From Pseudomonas sp. CC120222-01a (GTDB taxonomy: Bacteria; Pseudomonadota; Gammaproteobacteria; Pseudomonadales; Pseudomonadaceae), in assembly GCF_003097235.1 (NCBI RefSeq), contig NZ_QEQQ01000022.1, positions 26,215 through 90,214 of the forward strand: DNA of 64,000 nt, given 5' to 3'. This document shows positions 8,942-17,896 of this stretch, piece by piece (the stretch's first letter is position 1; each line of letters opens with the position of its first letter). Position numbers and translations under genes: made by a program. The notes under the pieces were generated by a model. It was not told the origin of the DNA and made no database searches. It worked only from the letters and a program-made list of their open reading frames with translations.

Positions 8942-9799
8942 TTAGAGAACGACAGTCCTGTTGGCGTTGAGGAACACCCGCCGCTCAATGTGATAACCCA
9001 CCGCCCGCGCCAGGGTCAGGCACTCGATATCACGCCCCTTGGCAATCAAGTCTTCAGGGTAATGGCTGTGGTCCACCACCTCGACACCCTGGGCAATGAT
9101 CGGCCCTTCGTCGAGGTCGTTGTTGATGTAGTGCGCCGTGGCGCCGACCATCTTCACGCCCTTGTTGTAGGCCTGGTGATAAGGCTTGGCGCCTTTGAAC
9201 CCGGGCAGCAACGAGTGGTGAATGTTGATCGCCCAGCCATCCAGACGCCGGCACAGCTCCGGCGACAGCACCTGCATGTAGCGGGCAAGCACCACCAGCT
9301 CCGCGCCGGTTTCTTCGATCACCTGGACCACCTTGCGCTCTTGCGCCGGCTTGTCCTTCGGGTCGAGGGCGAAGTGGTAGTAGGGAATCTTGTGCCAGTG
9401 CGCCAGGGGTTCGAGGTCCGGGTGGTTGGACACCACCGCGACCACGTCCATGGCCAGCTGGCCGATGCGCTGGCGATACAGCAGGTCGTTCAGGCAATGG
9501 TCGGCCTTGGACACCATGATCACCACCTTGGGGCGGTGATTGGGTGCGGTCAGCTCGAAGGCCATGCCGAACGCATCGCTGCGCTCGGCGAGGCCGGCAC
9601 GAAAGCCCGCCTCGTCGAAATCGTCCGGCTGGCGGAACTCCACGCGAATGAAGAAGCGCCCCGACAGCCGGTCATCGAAGGAGTGGTGCTCCGTGACGTA
9701 GCAGCGCTGCTCGTAGAGGTAACGCGTCACCACGTCGACGGTGCCGAGCATGCTCGGGCAGTCGGCGGTGAGAATCCAGGTATCCGGTGCCCGACTCAT
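8942..9799 (-). CDS. purU: Formyltetrahydrofolate deformylase
   Basis: A 285-residue enzyme hydrolysing 10-formyl-THF to formate and THF. An N-terminal ACT domain (residues ~5-85, WILTADCPSMLGTVDVVTRYLY) is followed by the formyltransferase fold with ARYMQVLSPELC, INIHHSLLPGFKGAKPYHQAY and GATAHYINNDLDEGPI, holding the catalytic Asn/His/Asp set. GGAGAG lies just before the ATG at 9799. It sits 12 bp after soxG in the sarcosine oxidase operon. It probably drains the formyl-folate made from methylene-THF during sarcosine oxidation and frees THF for SoxA. Confidence 0.95.
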   Translation of the reverse strand: MSRAPDTWILTADCPSMLGTVDVVTRYLYEQRCYVTEHHSFDDRLSGRFFIRVEFRQPDDFDEAGFRAGLAERSDAFGMAFELTAPNHRPKVVIMVSKADHCLNDLLYRQRIGQLAMDVVAVVSNHPDLEPLAHWHKIPYYHFALDPKDKPAQERKVVQVIEETGAELVVLARYMQVLSPELCRRLDGWAINIHHSLLPGFKGAKPYHQAYNKGVKMVGATAHYINNDLDEGPIIAQGVEVVDHSHYPEDLIAKGRDIECLTLARAVGYHIERRVFLNANRTVVL

Positions 9800-9811
9800 G
9801 TTCTGCTCTCC

Positions 9812-10444
9812 TTACGCCTCGATGCTCAAGCCGTACTCGGCCGAAGCGTCCTGCAGCCACAGCCACCAGTAGTCGGAGAAGCTGCGGCGGATCACCAGTT
9901 CCCAGGTGTCTTCGGCGGTACGGCGGATCACCAGTTGCGACTTGGCGAACACGGTGCCCACAGCCTTGCCGACCGGGAAGTTGTTCGGGTGAACATCATA
10001 GCTGGTGGATTTCATCAGCACTTCGCGCACGTTCGGGCCGCGCAGTTCCAGCAGGCTCTGCCCACCGCTGACGTTGACCACCTGGATGTGCTGGCCTTCG
10101 AGGGCTGCGCGCAGTTTCTGTTCAATCGCCAGTTCCTGGCCGCCTGGGACGATCAGCAGCCACTCGTCAGGACCGACCCATTGCAGCGACATCTCGTTGT
10201 TGGCGACCACGGTCAGGGCAACCGGCAGCTCCAGGCCCAGGGCCTTGTGCACGCCGGCGGCAAATTCCGGGTTGTGGCCATCGCCACGGATGGTCAGGTG
10301 ACCGAGGAATTTCTTTTCACGCAAGGTCACGCCTGCGTTCTTGCGGCCCTTGCCAACCAGGCTGGCCAGGTCGGCGTGGTGCAGTGGCGACTGGGCCTTG
10401 GCCTCGGCGCCGGGGTTTTGCTGGAAGACGTTGATAGCGCTCAT
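9812..10444 (-). CDS. soxG: Sarcosine oxidase gamma subunit
   Basis: A 210-residue small subunit of heterotetrameric sarcosine oxidase. Recognised from the order soxB-soxD-soxA-soxG and the family sequence (HHADLASLVGKGRKNAGVTLRE, VGPDEWLLIVP, SGGQSLLELRGPNVREVL), which is a YgfZ/GcvT-like folate-binding fold. It lies between soxA (74-bp gap) and purU (12-bp gap). In the complex it helps form the cavity and folate site; it has no catalytic cofactor of its own. Confidence 0.93.
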   Translation of the reverse strand: MSAINVFQQNPGAEAKAQSPLHHADLASLVGKGRKNAGVTLREKKFLGHLTIRGDGHNPEFAAGVHKALGLELPVALTVVANNEMSLQWVGPDEWLLIVPGGQELAIEQKLRAALEGQHIQVVNVSGGQSLLELRGPNVREVLMKSTSYDVHPNNFPVGKAVGTVFAKSQLVIRRTAEDTWELVIRRSFSDYWWLWLQDASAEYGLSIEA

Positions 10445-10518
10445 TTCTTACCTGCCTTGAATTCTTGTTCGTCAGGGCGGTGCAGCACTGCAAGCAGGCT
10501 GCGCCGCCATCCGGGGCC

Positions 10519-13500
10519 TTAGACGTTCTGCCGCTCACCCTTCGGATCGAAGAACACCGAAGACACGATCTCCGCCTCGATCACGCTGCCATCCGCCTGC
10601 GGCGAGTACACACGCTCACCCATGCGCTTGAGGCCGCCCTTGACCACACCCATGGCGAACGAATAGCCCAGGGAGTTGGAGGCGTAGCTGGAGGTCACGT
10701 GGCCGACCATGTCCATCGGGATCGGCTGCTTCGGATCGAACACCAGCTGGGCGCCTTCCGGCAGCCACTTGGTCGGGTCGATCGGCTTCAGGCCTACCAG
10801 CTGCTTGCGGTTGTCGCGCAGGCAGTCCTCGCGGTTCATGCCACGCAGGCCGATCCACGAGAACGGCTTGTTGCGGCCCACGCACCAGCTCATGTTGAGG
10901 TCGTCCGGATTCATCGAGCCATCGGTGTCCTGGCCAACGATGATGAAGCCCTTCTCGGCACGCAGTACGTGCATGGTCTCGGTGCCGTACGGGGTCAGGT
11001 TGTACTTCTTGCCGGCCTCGATGATCTGTTCCAGCACGCCCATGGCGTAGTTGGCCTGCACGTTGACTTCGTACGACAGCTCACCGGTGAACGAGATGCG
11101 GAACACGCGGGCCGGTACGCCGCCAACGTTGCCTTCCTTCCAGGTCATGAACGGGAAGGCTTCCTTGTCCATGTCGATGTCGGTCAGCTCGCTGAGCAGC
11201 TTGCGGCTGTTCGGGCCGGACAGGGTCATGGTGGCCCAGTGGTCGGTAACCGAGGTGAAGTACACCTTCAGCTCTGGCCATTCGGTCTGGTGGTACAGCT
11301 CCATCCACTGCAGCACGCGGGCGGCGCCGCCGGTGGTGGTGGTCATGATGAAGTGGTTGTCGCCGACGCAGGCGGTCACGCCGTCGTCGAAGACCATGCC
11401 GTCTTCCTTGCACATCAGGCCGTAGCGGGCCTTGCCCACGTCGAGCTTGGTCCAGGCGTTGGTGTAGATGCGGTTGAGGAACTCGCGCGCATCCGGGCCC
11501 TGGATGTCGATCTTGCCCAGGGTCGAGGCGTCCAGCAGGCCCACGCTGTCGCGCACGGCCTTGCATTCACGGGCCACGGCGGCATGGATGTCTTCACCGG
11601 CTTTCGGGAAGTACCACGGGCGCTTCCACTGGCCGACGTCTTCGAACTCGGCGCCGTTCTTCACGTGCCAGGCATGCAGGGCGGTGAAGCGTACGGGTTC
11701 GAACAGGTGGCCACAGTGACGACCGGCTACAGCGCCGAAGGTCACCGGCGTGTAGTTCGGGCGGAACATGGTGGTGCCCATTTCCGGGATGGTGATGCCG
11801 ATCGAACGGGCGGCGATGGCCAGGCCGTTGATGTTGCCCAGCTTGCCCTGGTCGGTACCGAAGCCCAGTGCGGTGTAGCGTTTGACGTGCTCGACCGACT
11901 CGAAGCCTTCGCGGGTGGCCAGTTCGATGGCGGCCGCGGTGACGTCGTTCTGTTGGTCGACGAACTGCTTGGGTGCGCGGGCAGTGCCTTTGTCGTGCGG
12001 CACCTGGAACAGCGCCACGGTGGCCTCTTCCTTGCGCGCCACGGTTTTCGGCAGGCTGCCAACGGTGGCCTTGAAGCCGGCTTCAGTGGCTGCGCGGGCG
12101 CCGCCTTCGAAGCCGTCGGCAATCACATCGCCGAGGGCGTAGACGCCGTTGATGCCGCCCACGCATTCGCGTTTCTGCGGGGCATCGCCTGGCACGAAGC
12201 CGAGGATGTCTTCACGCCAGACCGGGCGACCGCCCAGGTGCGACGCCAGGTGCACGATCGGGCTGTAGCCGCCGGAGGTGGCGATCAGGTCGCATTCGAG
12301 GGTTTCACCCGGGCTGGTGACCTTGTGCGCCTGCACATCGATGGCAGCCACACGGGCGCCGCTGACGTGCTTGCTGCCCTTGGCCTCGATAACGGCGCTG
12401 GAGGTGAGGATGCGGATGCCCTTGGCACGCGCTTCTTCAACCAGCGAACCGCGTGGGTTGTGGCGGGCGTCGGCAATGGCGACCACCTGCAGGCCAGCGT
12501 CGTGCCAGTCCAGCGCAGCGCGGTAGGCGTGGTCGTTGTTGGTCGACAGCACCAGCTTGCGGCCTGGGGCCACGCCGTAACGGCGGACATAGGTCGACAC
12601 TGCGCCAGCCAGCATGTTGCCCGGCAGGTCGTTGTTGCCGTACACCAGCGGGCGCTCGTGGGCGCCGGCAGCCAGCACCACGCGCTTGGCGCGGACGCGG
12701 TGCACGCGGTGGCGCACCTGGCCGATCGGGGCGCGGTCGCCGAGGTGGTCGGTGAGGCGCTCGTGAATGGTCAGGAAGTTATGGTCGTGGTAGCCGTTGA
12801 CCGTGGCGCGTGGCAGCAGGGTCACTTCCGGCAGGCTTTCCAGCTCTTTGACCACGGCGTTGACCCAGTCGGCGGCCGGCTTGCCGTCGAGGGTTTCGCG
12901 GGTGTCGAGCAGGCTGCCGCCGAACTCTTCCTGCTCGTCAGCCAGGATCACGCGGGCACCGCTGCGGGCAGCGGCCAGCGCGGCGGCCAGGCCAGCAGGG
13001 CCGGCGCCGACGATCAGCACGTCGCAGTGCTGGTTCATGTAGTCGTAGCTGTCCGGGTCGTTCTGCAGCGGCGCGCGGCCCAGGCCGGCTGCCTTGCGGA
13101 TGTACTTCTCGTACGTCATCCAGAACGATTTCGGATACATGAAGGTTTTGTAGTAGAAGCCCGGCGGCATCATGCTGCCGCCGACCTTGCCGAGGATGCC
13201 CATGACGTCATTGTTGACGTTCGGCCAGCCGTTGGTGCTGGTGGCGACCAGGCCTGCGTACAGCGCCTGTTGGGTGGCACGCACGTTGGGGATCTGGGTG
13301 GCTTCGCTGGAGCCGATCTGCAGGATGGCGTTCGGCTCTTCGGTACCGGCGGCGATGATGCCGCGTGGGCGCGAGTACTTGAAGCTGCGGCCAACGATGT
13401 CGACGCCGTTGGCCAGCAACGCGGCGGCCAGGCTGTCACCGGCATAACCCTGGTAGGTCTTGCCGTTGAAGGTGAAGTTCAGGACCTTGCTGCGGTCGAT

Positions 13501-13536
13501 ACGGCCGCCGCTGGCGAGGCGATAGGTCTGGCTCAT
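10519..13536 (-). CDS. soxA: Sarcosine oxidase alpha subunit
   Basis: A 1005-residue subunit, the usual length. The N-terminal ~100 residues are a 2Fe-2S-ferredoxin-like fold; GAGPAGLAAALAAARSGARV (~residue 178) begins the NAD-binding reductase-like part; the C-terminal ~380 residues are a GcvT-like folate domain (YGLMCKEDGMVFDDGV, GVVKGGLKRMGERVYSP). With SoxB it converts sarcosine, THF and O2 to glycine, methylene-THF and H2O2. Its ATG overlaps the soxD stop codon in ATGA, implying translational coupling. Very long open frames on the other strand here are codon-bias shadows. Confidence 0.96.
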   Translation of the reverse strand: MSQTYRLASGGRIDRSKVLNFTFNGKTYQGYAGDSLAAALLANGVDIVGRSFKYSRPRGIIAAGTEEPNAILQIGSSEATQIPNVRATQQALYAGLVATSTNGWPNVNNDVMGILGKVGGSMMPPGFYYKTFMYPKSFWMTYEKYIRKAAGLGRAPLQNDPDSYDYMNQHCDVLIVGAGPAGLAAALAAARSGARVILADEQEEFGGSLLDTRETLDGKPAADWVNAVVKELESLPEVTLLPRATVNGYHDHNFLTIHERLTDHLGDRAPIGQVRHRVHRVRAKRVVLAAGAHERPLVYGNNDLPGNMLAGAVSTYVRRYGVAPGRKLVLSTNNDHAYRAALDWHDAGLQVVAIADARHNPRGSLVEEARAKGIRILTSSAVIEAKGSKHVSGARVAAIDVQAHKVTSPGETLECDLIATSGGYSPIVHLASHLGGRPVWREDILGFVPGDAPQKRECVGGINGVYALGDVIADGFEGGARAATEAGFKATVGSLPKTVARKEEATVALFQVPHDKGTARAPKQFVDQQNDVTAAAIELATREGFESVEHVKRYTALGFGTDQGKLGNINGLAIAARSIGITIPEMGTTMFRPNYTPVTFGAVAGRHCGHLFEPVRFTALHAWHVKNGAEFEDVGQWKRPWYFPKAGEDIHAAVARECKAVRDSVGLLDASTLGKIDIQGPDAREFLNRIYTNAWTKLDVGKARYGLMCKEDGMVFDDGVTACVGDNHFIMTTTTGGAARVLQWMELYHQTEWPELKVYFTSVTDHWATMTLSGPNSRKLLSELTDIDMDKEAFPFMTWKEGNVGGVPARVFRISFTGELSYEVNVQANYAMGVLEQIIEAGKKYNLTPYGTETMHVLRAEKGFIIVGQDTDGSMNPDDLNMSWCVGRNKPFSWIGLRGMNREDCLRDNRKQLVGLKPIDPTKWLPEGAQLVFDPKQPIPMDMVGHVTSSYASNSLGYSFAMGVVKGGLKRMGERVYSPQADGSVIEAEIVSSVFFDPKGERQNV

Positions 13537-13868
13537 ACTTTTTCCCCTTGGCCTTTGACGGCGGACGGTGCGGTCGCAGCTTTGCCTTCAGCGGTCACTT
13601 GCGGCTTCTGGCCAATCTTGTAGGTTTCCAGAATCTCGTAGGTCACGGTGTTACGGGTGACGTTGAAGTACTGGCGGCAGCCGGCAACGTGGTCCCACAG
13701 TTCGTGGTGAATACCGCGTGGGTTGTCACGGTAGAACATGTAGGTGCCCCACTCCTCGTCGGTGCAGGCGTTGGGGTCCAGCGGGCGGGCGATGTGCGCC
13801 TGGCCAGAGGCGTGGAACTCTTCTTCGGAGCGCAGCTCGCCACAATGGGGACAGAAAATATGCAACAT
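13533..13868 (-). CDS. soxD: Sarcosine oxidase delta subunit
   Basis: A 111-residue subunit with a zinc site: CPHCG near the N-terminus, then HASGQAHIARP and a later CRQYF. DEEWGTYMFYRDNPRG.HHELWDH is characteristic of SoxD. The start at 13868 lies 14 bp after the soxB stop; the stop overlaps soxA. It has a structural role in the heterotetramer. Confidence 0.94.
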   Translation of the reverse strand: MLHIFCPHCGELRSEEEFHASGQAHIARPLDPNACTDEEWGTYMFYRDNPRGIHHELWDHVAGCRQYFNVTRNTVTYEILETYKIGQKPQVTAEGKAATAPSAVKGQGEKV

Positions 13869-13882
13869 GACGGTGGCTCCGG

Positions 13883-15133
13883 TTAGTGGGCGACGGCGGC
13901 AGCGCCGTGTTCGTCGATCAGTGCGCCGTTGTAGAAGCGGTCCATGGAGAACGGCGCGGCCAGTGGGTGCATTTCGCCCTTGGCCAGGCTCGCGGCGAAG
14001 ACGTTGCCCGAACCCGGGGTCGCCTTGAAGCCGCCAGTCCCCCAACCGCAGTTGAAGAACATGTTCTTGACCGGGGTCTTGGTGATGATCGGGCAAGCGT
14101 CCGGCGAGGTATCGACGATGCCGCCCCACTGGCGGTTCATGCGAACGCGCGAGAGGTTGGGGAACATTTCGACGATGGCCTGCAGGGTGTGCTCGATCAC
14201 CGGGTACGAACCGCGCTGACCGTAGCCGACCCAGCCGTCGATACCGGCACCGATCACCAGGTCGCCCTTGTCGGACTGGCTGATGTAGCCGTGTACGGCG
14301 TTGGACATGATCACGCTGTCGATGATCGGCTTGATCGGCTCCGACACCAATGCCTGCAAGGGGTGCGATTCCAGCGGCAGGCGGAAGCCGGCCAGCTTGG
14401 CCATGTGACCGGAGTTACCGGCGGTGACCACGCCGACGCGCTTGGCGCCGATGAAGCCTTTGTTGGTTTCCACGCCGATGACCGCGCCGTTTTCCTTGCG
14501 GAAGCCGATCACTTCGGTCTGCTGGATCAGGTCCACGCCCAGGGCGTCGGCGGCACGGGCGAAGCCCCAGGCCACGGCGTCGTGGCGGGCTACACCGCCA
14601 CGGCGCTGAACGGTGGCGCCGAGGATCGGGTAACGGGTGTTCTTCGAGCAGTCCAGGTACGGGATTTCAGCCGCGACCTGGGCGGTGTTCAGCAGCTCGC
14701 CATCGACGCCGTTGAGGCGGTTGGCGGAGACGCGACGCTCGGAATCACGCATGTCCTGCAGGGTGTGGCACAGGTTGTAGACGCCGCGCTGGGAGAACAT
14801 CACGTTGTAGTTGAGGTCCTGGGACAGGCCCTCCCACAGCTTCATGGCGTGCTCGTACAGGTGCGCCGATTCGTCCCAAAGGTAGTTGGAGCGCACGATG
14901 GTGGTGTTACGGGCGGTGTTGCCGCCGCCCAGGTAACCCTTCTCGATCACTGCGACGTTGGTGATGCCGTGTTCCTTGGCCAGGTAGTAGGCCGTGGCCA
15001 GGCCATGGCCGCCACCGCCGACGATAACCACGTCGTAGACCTTTTTAGGGGTCGGCGTGCGCCACATGCGCTGCCAGTTCTCGTGGTGGCTGAGGGAGTG
15101 CTTGAAAAGGCCGAAGCCCGAGTAGCGTTGCAT
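13883..15133 (-). CDS. soxB: Sarcosine oxidase beta subunit
   Basis: A 416-residue flavoprotein of the DAO family, the catalytic subunit that oxidises the methyl group of sarcosine. The FAD-binding Rossmann motif VIVGGGGHGLATAYYLA is at ~residues 37-53. GYLGGGNTARNTTIVRSNYL is the flavin-contact region, with the covalent FMN His expected nearby in heterotetrameric enzymes. CGWGTGGFKATPGSG near the C-terminus closes the FAD site. It follows glyA by 15 bp and leads the sox genes, so glycine made here can be passed to GlyA. Confidence 0.96.
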   Translation of the reverse strand: MQRYSGFGLFKHSLSHHENWQRMWRTPTPKKVYDVVIVGGGGHGLATAYYLAKEHGITNVAVIEKGYLGGGNTARNTTIVRSNYLWDESAHLYEHAMKLWEGLSQDLNYNVMFSQRGVYNLCHTLQDMRDSERRVSANRLNGVDGELLNTAQVAAEIPYLDCSKNTRYPILGATVQRRGGVARHDAVAWGFARAADALGVDLIQQTEVIGFRKENGAVIGVETNKGFIGAKRVGVVTAGNSGHMAKLAGFRLPLESHPLQALVSEPIKPIIDSVIMSNAVHGYISQSDKGDLVIGAGIDGWVGYGQRGSYPVIEHTLQAIVEMFPNLSRVRMNRQWGGIVDTSPDACPIITKTPVKNMFFNCGWGTGGFKATPGSGNVFAASLAKGEMHPLAAPFSMDRFYNGALIDEHGAAAVAH

Positions 15134-15148
15134 GGTCGTTTACTCCAC

Positions 15149-16402
15149 TCAGCGGTAAACAGGGAAGTCAGCGCACAGGGCCGCGACGTTCTTCGCCACA
15201 TCGGCTTCGACGTCGGCGTCACCGAGGTTGTCGAGGATGTCGCAGATCCAGCCGGCCAGGGCCACACATTGCGCGACCTTGAAGCCGCGGGTGGTGACGG
15301 CCGGGGTGCCGATGCGCAGGCCCGAGGTGACGAACGGCGACTGTGGGTCGTTCGGCACAGCGTTCTTGTTGACGGTGATGTGCGCGCGGCCCAGGGCGGC
15401 GTCGGCATCTTTACCGGTCAGGCCCTGACGGATCAGGCTGACCAGGAACAGGTGGTTGTCGGTACCACCGGAGACCACGTCGTAGCCGCGGTCGATGAAC
15501 ACCTGGGCCATGGCCTGGGCGTTTTCGATGACTTGTTTCTGGTAGCTCTTGAACTCAGGTTCCAGCGCTTCCTTGAAGCACACCGCCTTGGCGGCGATCA
15601 CATGCATCAGCGGGCCGCCCTGGGCGCCTGGGAATACCGCGGCGTTGAGCTTCTTCTCGATCTCTTCGTTGGACTTGGCCAGGATCAGGCCGCCACGTGG
15701 ACCGCGCAGGGTCTTGTGGGTGGTGGTGGTGACCACGTCAGCGAACGGGATCGGGTTCGGGTACAGGCCAGCGGCAACCAGGCCGGCAACGTGGGCCATG
15801 TCGACGAACAGCAGCGCACCGACCTTGTCGGCGATGGCGCGGAAGCGTGGGAAGTCGAGGGTCTTGGAGTAGGCCGAGAAGCCGGCAACGATCATCTTCG
15901 GCTTGTGCTCGACGGCCAGGCGCTCGACTTCGTCGTAGTCGATCAGGCCGGTGTCGGTATTGATGCCATATTGAACGGCGTTGTACAGCTTGCCCGAAGA
16001 CGACACCTTGGCGCCGTGGGTCAGGTGGCCGCCGTGGGCCAGGCTCATGCCCAGGATGGTGTCACCGGCCTGCAGCAGGGCCAGGTAGACGGCGCCGTTG
16101 GCCGACGAGCCGGAGTGCGGCTGGACGTTGGCGTAGTCGGCACCGAACAGTTGCTTGGCACGCTCGATGGCCAGCGCCTCGACCTTGTCGACGTGCTCGC
16201 AGCCACCGTAGTAACGCTTGCCCGGGTAGCCTTCGGCGTACTTGTTGGTCAGGCCGCTGCCCTGGGCCTGCATCACGCGCTTGCTGGTGTAGTTCTCCGA
16301 CGCGATCAGCTCGATGTGATCTTCCTGACGCTGTTCTTCGGCATTCATCGCCGCCAGCAGTGCATCGTCGTAACCCTGGATCTGGTCTTGCTTGCTGAAC
16401 AT
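15149..16402 (-). CDS. glyA: Serine hydroxymethyltransferase
   Basis: A 417-residue PLP enzyme interconverting glycine plus methylene-THF and serine plus THF. The PLP lysine is in VVTTTTHKTLRGPRGG; YGGCEHVDKVE and GSSANGAVYLALLQAGD are other family blocks. The ATG at 16402, with GGGAG upstream, is chosen over an in-frame ATG at 16426. As first gene of the glyA-soxBDAG-purU operon it is dedicated to betaine-derived glycine: both substrates (glycine, methylene-THF) are made by SoxABDG. Pseudomonads usually have another glyA elsewhere. Confidence 0.95.
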   Translation of the reverse strand: MFSKQDQIQGYDDALLAAMNAEEQRQEDHIELIASENYTSKRVMQAQGSGLTNKYAEGYPGKRYYGGCEHVDKVEALAIERAKQLFGADYANVQPHSGSSANGAVYLALLQAGDTILGMSLAHGGHLTHGAKVSSSGKLYNAVQYGINTDTGLIDYDEVERLAVEHKPKMIVAGFSAYSKTLDFPRFRAIADKVGALLFVDMAHVAGLVAAGLYPNPIPFADVVTTTTHKTLRGPRGGLILAKSNEEIEKKLNAAVFPGAQGGPLMHVIAAKAVCFKEALEPEFKSYQKQVIENAQAMAQVFIDRGYDVVSGGTDNHLFLVSLIRQGLTGKDADAALGRAHITVNKNAVPNDPQSPFVTSGLRIGTPAVTTRGFKVAQCVALAGWICDILDNLGDADVEADVAKNVAALCADFPVYR

Positions 16403-16537
16403 CGTGTATCTCCCGGCAGCGATCATTTTTTGTCGTGGGGCACTGTGGCCCTTTGTGGCGATGTTATGACTGGCCGGGGCGGGTCAGATGCCTGCGCACG
16501 CCTTGCAATGGCGCGTTTACGACATTCGCTGTGGTGT

Positions 16538-16616
16538 TGGCTTCTTCACGGGCGCGCCCGCTCCCACAGGGACCGCGCTCACCCTGTGGGAGCGGGCGCG
16601 CCCGCGAAGAGGCCAG
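16538..16616. repeat. Paired REP element (BIME) between glyA and ltaE
   Basis: GCTTCTTCACGGGCGCGCCCGCTCCCACAGGG faces its inverted copy, GC-rich variant. It lies in the 315-bp divergent gap; the remaining ~130 bp next to glyA and ~100 bp next to ltaE must hold the two promoters, which I cannot place. Confidence 0.85.
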
Positions 16617-16717
16617 CACAGACAACCCAGAATCGAGCCCATGCACAGCTTGTATAGGCAACCGCTGAATCGATGGTTTAGAGTGCTGTTCTGCGTCGTT
16701 CACAGGACAGAACTGCC

Positions 16718-17758
16718 ATGACAGACAAGAGCCAACAATTCGCCAGCGACAACTATTCCGGCATCTGCCCCGAAGCCTGGGCCGCGATGGAAAAGGCCAA
16801 TCAGGGCCACGACCGTGCCTACGGCGACGACCAATGGACCGAGCGTGCGTCGGAATACTTCCGCAACCTGTTCGAAACCGACTGCGAAGTGTTCTTCGCC
16901 TTCAACGGCACCGCCGCCAACTCCCTGGCCCTGGCCTCGCTGTGCCAGAGCTACCACAGCGTGATCTGCTCCGAGACTGCCCACGTCGAAACCGACGAGT
17001 GCGGCGCGCCGGAGTTCTTCTCCAACGGTTCCAAGCTGCTCACCGCACCCAGCGTCAACGGCAAGCTGACGCCCGAATCGATCCGCGAAGTGGCGCTCAA
17101 GCGTCAGGACATCCACTACCCCAAGCCAAGGGTGGTGACCATTACCCAGGCCACCGAGGTTGGCACTGTCTATCGCCCTGACGAGCTCAAGGCGATCAGC
17201 GCCACCTGCAAGGAGCTGGGCCTGAACCTGCACATGGACGGCGCGCGCTTCACCAATGCCTGCGCGTTCCTCGGCTGCAGCCCGGCCGAGCTGACCTGGA
17301 AGGCCGGTATCGATGTGCTGTGCTTTGGCGGTACCAAGAATGGCATGGCGGTGGGCGAGGCGATCCTGTTCTTCAACCGCCAGCTGGCCGAAGACTTCGA
17401 CTACCGCTGCAAGCAGGCCGGGCAACTGGCGTCGAAGATGCGCTTCCTGTCGGCGCCGTGGGTCGGGCTGCTGGAAAATGGCGCCTGGTTGCGCCATGGC
17501 AATCACGCCAACCATTGTGCGCAGTTGCTGGCGTCGCTGGTGAAGGGTCTGCCGGGGGTCGAGCTGATGTTCCCGGTGGAGGCCAACGGGGTGTTCCTGC
17601 AGATGCCGGAGCACGCTATTGAAGCGCTGCGTGGCAGGGGCTGGCGGTTCTATACCTTCATTGGTAGCGGTGGCGCGCGGTTCATGTGTTCCTGGGATAC
17701 CGAGGAAGAGCGGGTGCGTGAACTGGCGGCGGATATCCGCAGCATCATCACCGCGTGA
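16718..17758 (+). CDS. ltaE: Low-specificity L-threonine aldolase
   Basis: A 346-residue PLP-dependent aldolase that cleaves L-threonine or allo-threonine to glycine and acetaldehyde. The PLP lysine is in DVLCFGGTKNGMAVGEA; LHMDGARFTNACA carries the Asp/Arg that hold the cofactor; FNGTAANSLALA is the phosphate loop. The start MTDKSQQFASDNYSG is typical. It is divergent from glyA and adds to the local glycine metabolism. Confidence 0.93.
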   Translation: MTDKSQQFASDNYSGICPEAWAAMEKANQGHDRAYGDDQWTERASEYFRNLFETDCEVFFAFNGTAANSLALASLCQSYHSVICSETAHVETDECGAPEFFSNGSKLLTAPSVNGKLTPESIREVALKRQDIHYPKPRVVTITQATEVGTVYRPDELKAISATCKELGLNLHMDGARFTNACAFLGCSPAELTWKAGIDVLCFGGTKNGMAVGEAILFFNRQLAEDFDYRCKQAGQLASKMRFLSAPWVGLLENGAWLRHGNHANHCAQLLASLVKGLPGVELMFPVEANGVFLQMPEHAIEALRGRGWRFYTFIGSGGARFMCSWDTEEERVRELAADIRSIITA

Positions 17759-17764
17759 CAGATT

Positions 17765-17895
17765 GCCGGGAGGGCTTCGCCCTCCTTTCGCGACACAAGG
17801 CCGCTCCCACAGGAGGCCGCATTTTCATGCAGGTAACGCACATTCTTGTGGGAGCGGCCTTGTGTCGCGAAAGGGCCGCGAAGCGGCCCCGGCAA
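17765..17895. repeat. Paired REP element (BIME), GAGCGGCCTT type
   Basis: Between the converging ltaE and chemoreceptor genes: CTTTCGCGACACAAGGCCGCTCCCAC and, ~40 bp on, its inverse, each flanked by short GC hairpins. Probably a bidirectional terminator. Confidence 0.85.
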
Positions 17896-17896
17896 T

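Noticed and set aside
10465..13623. A 1052-codon open frame on the plus strand opposite soxA
   Set aside because: A mirror of codon bias in high-GC DNA; soxA on the other strand has clear motifs throughout. The same applies to other very long antisense frames (13886-16657, 17846-19777, 29871-32948, 53274-55928, 56924-59854).
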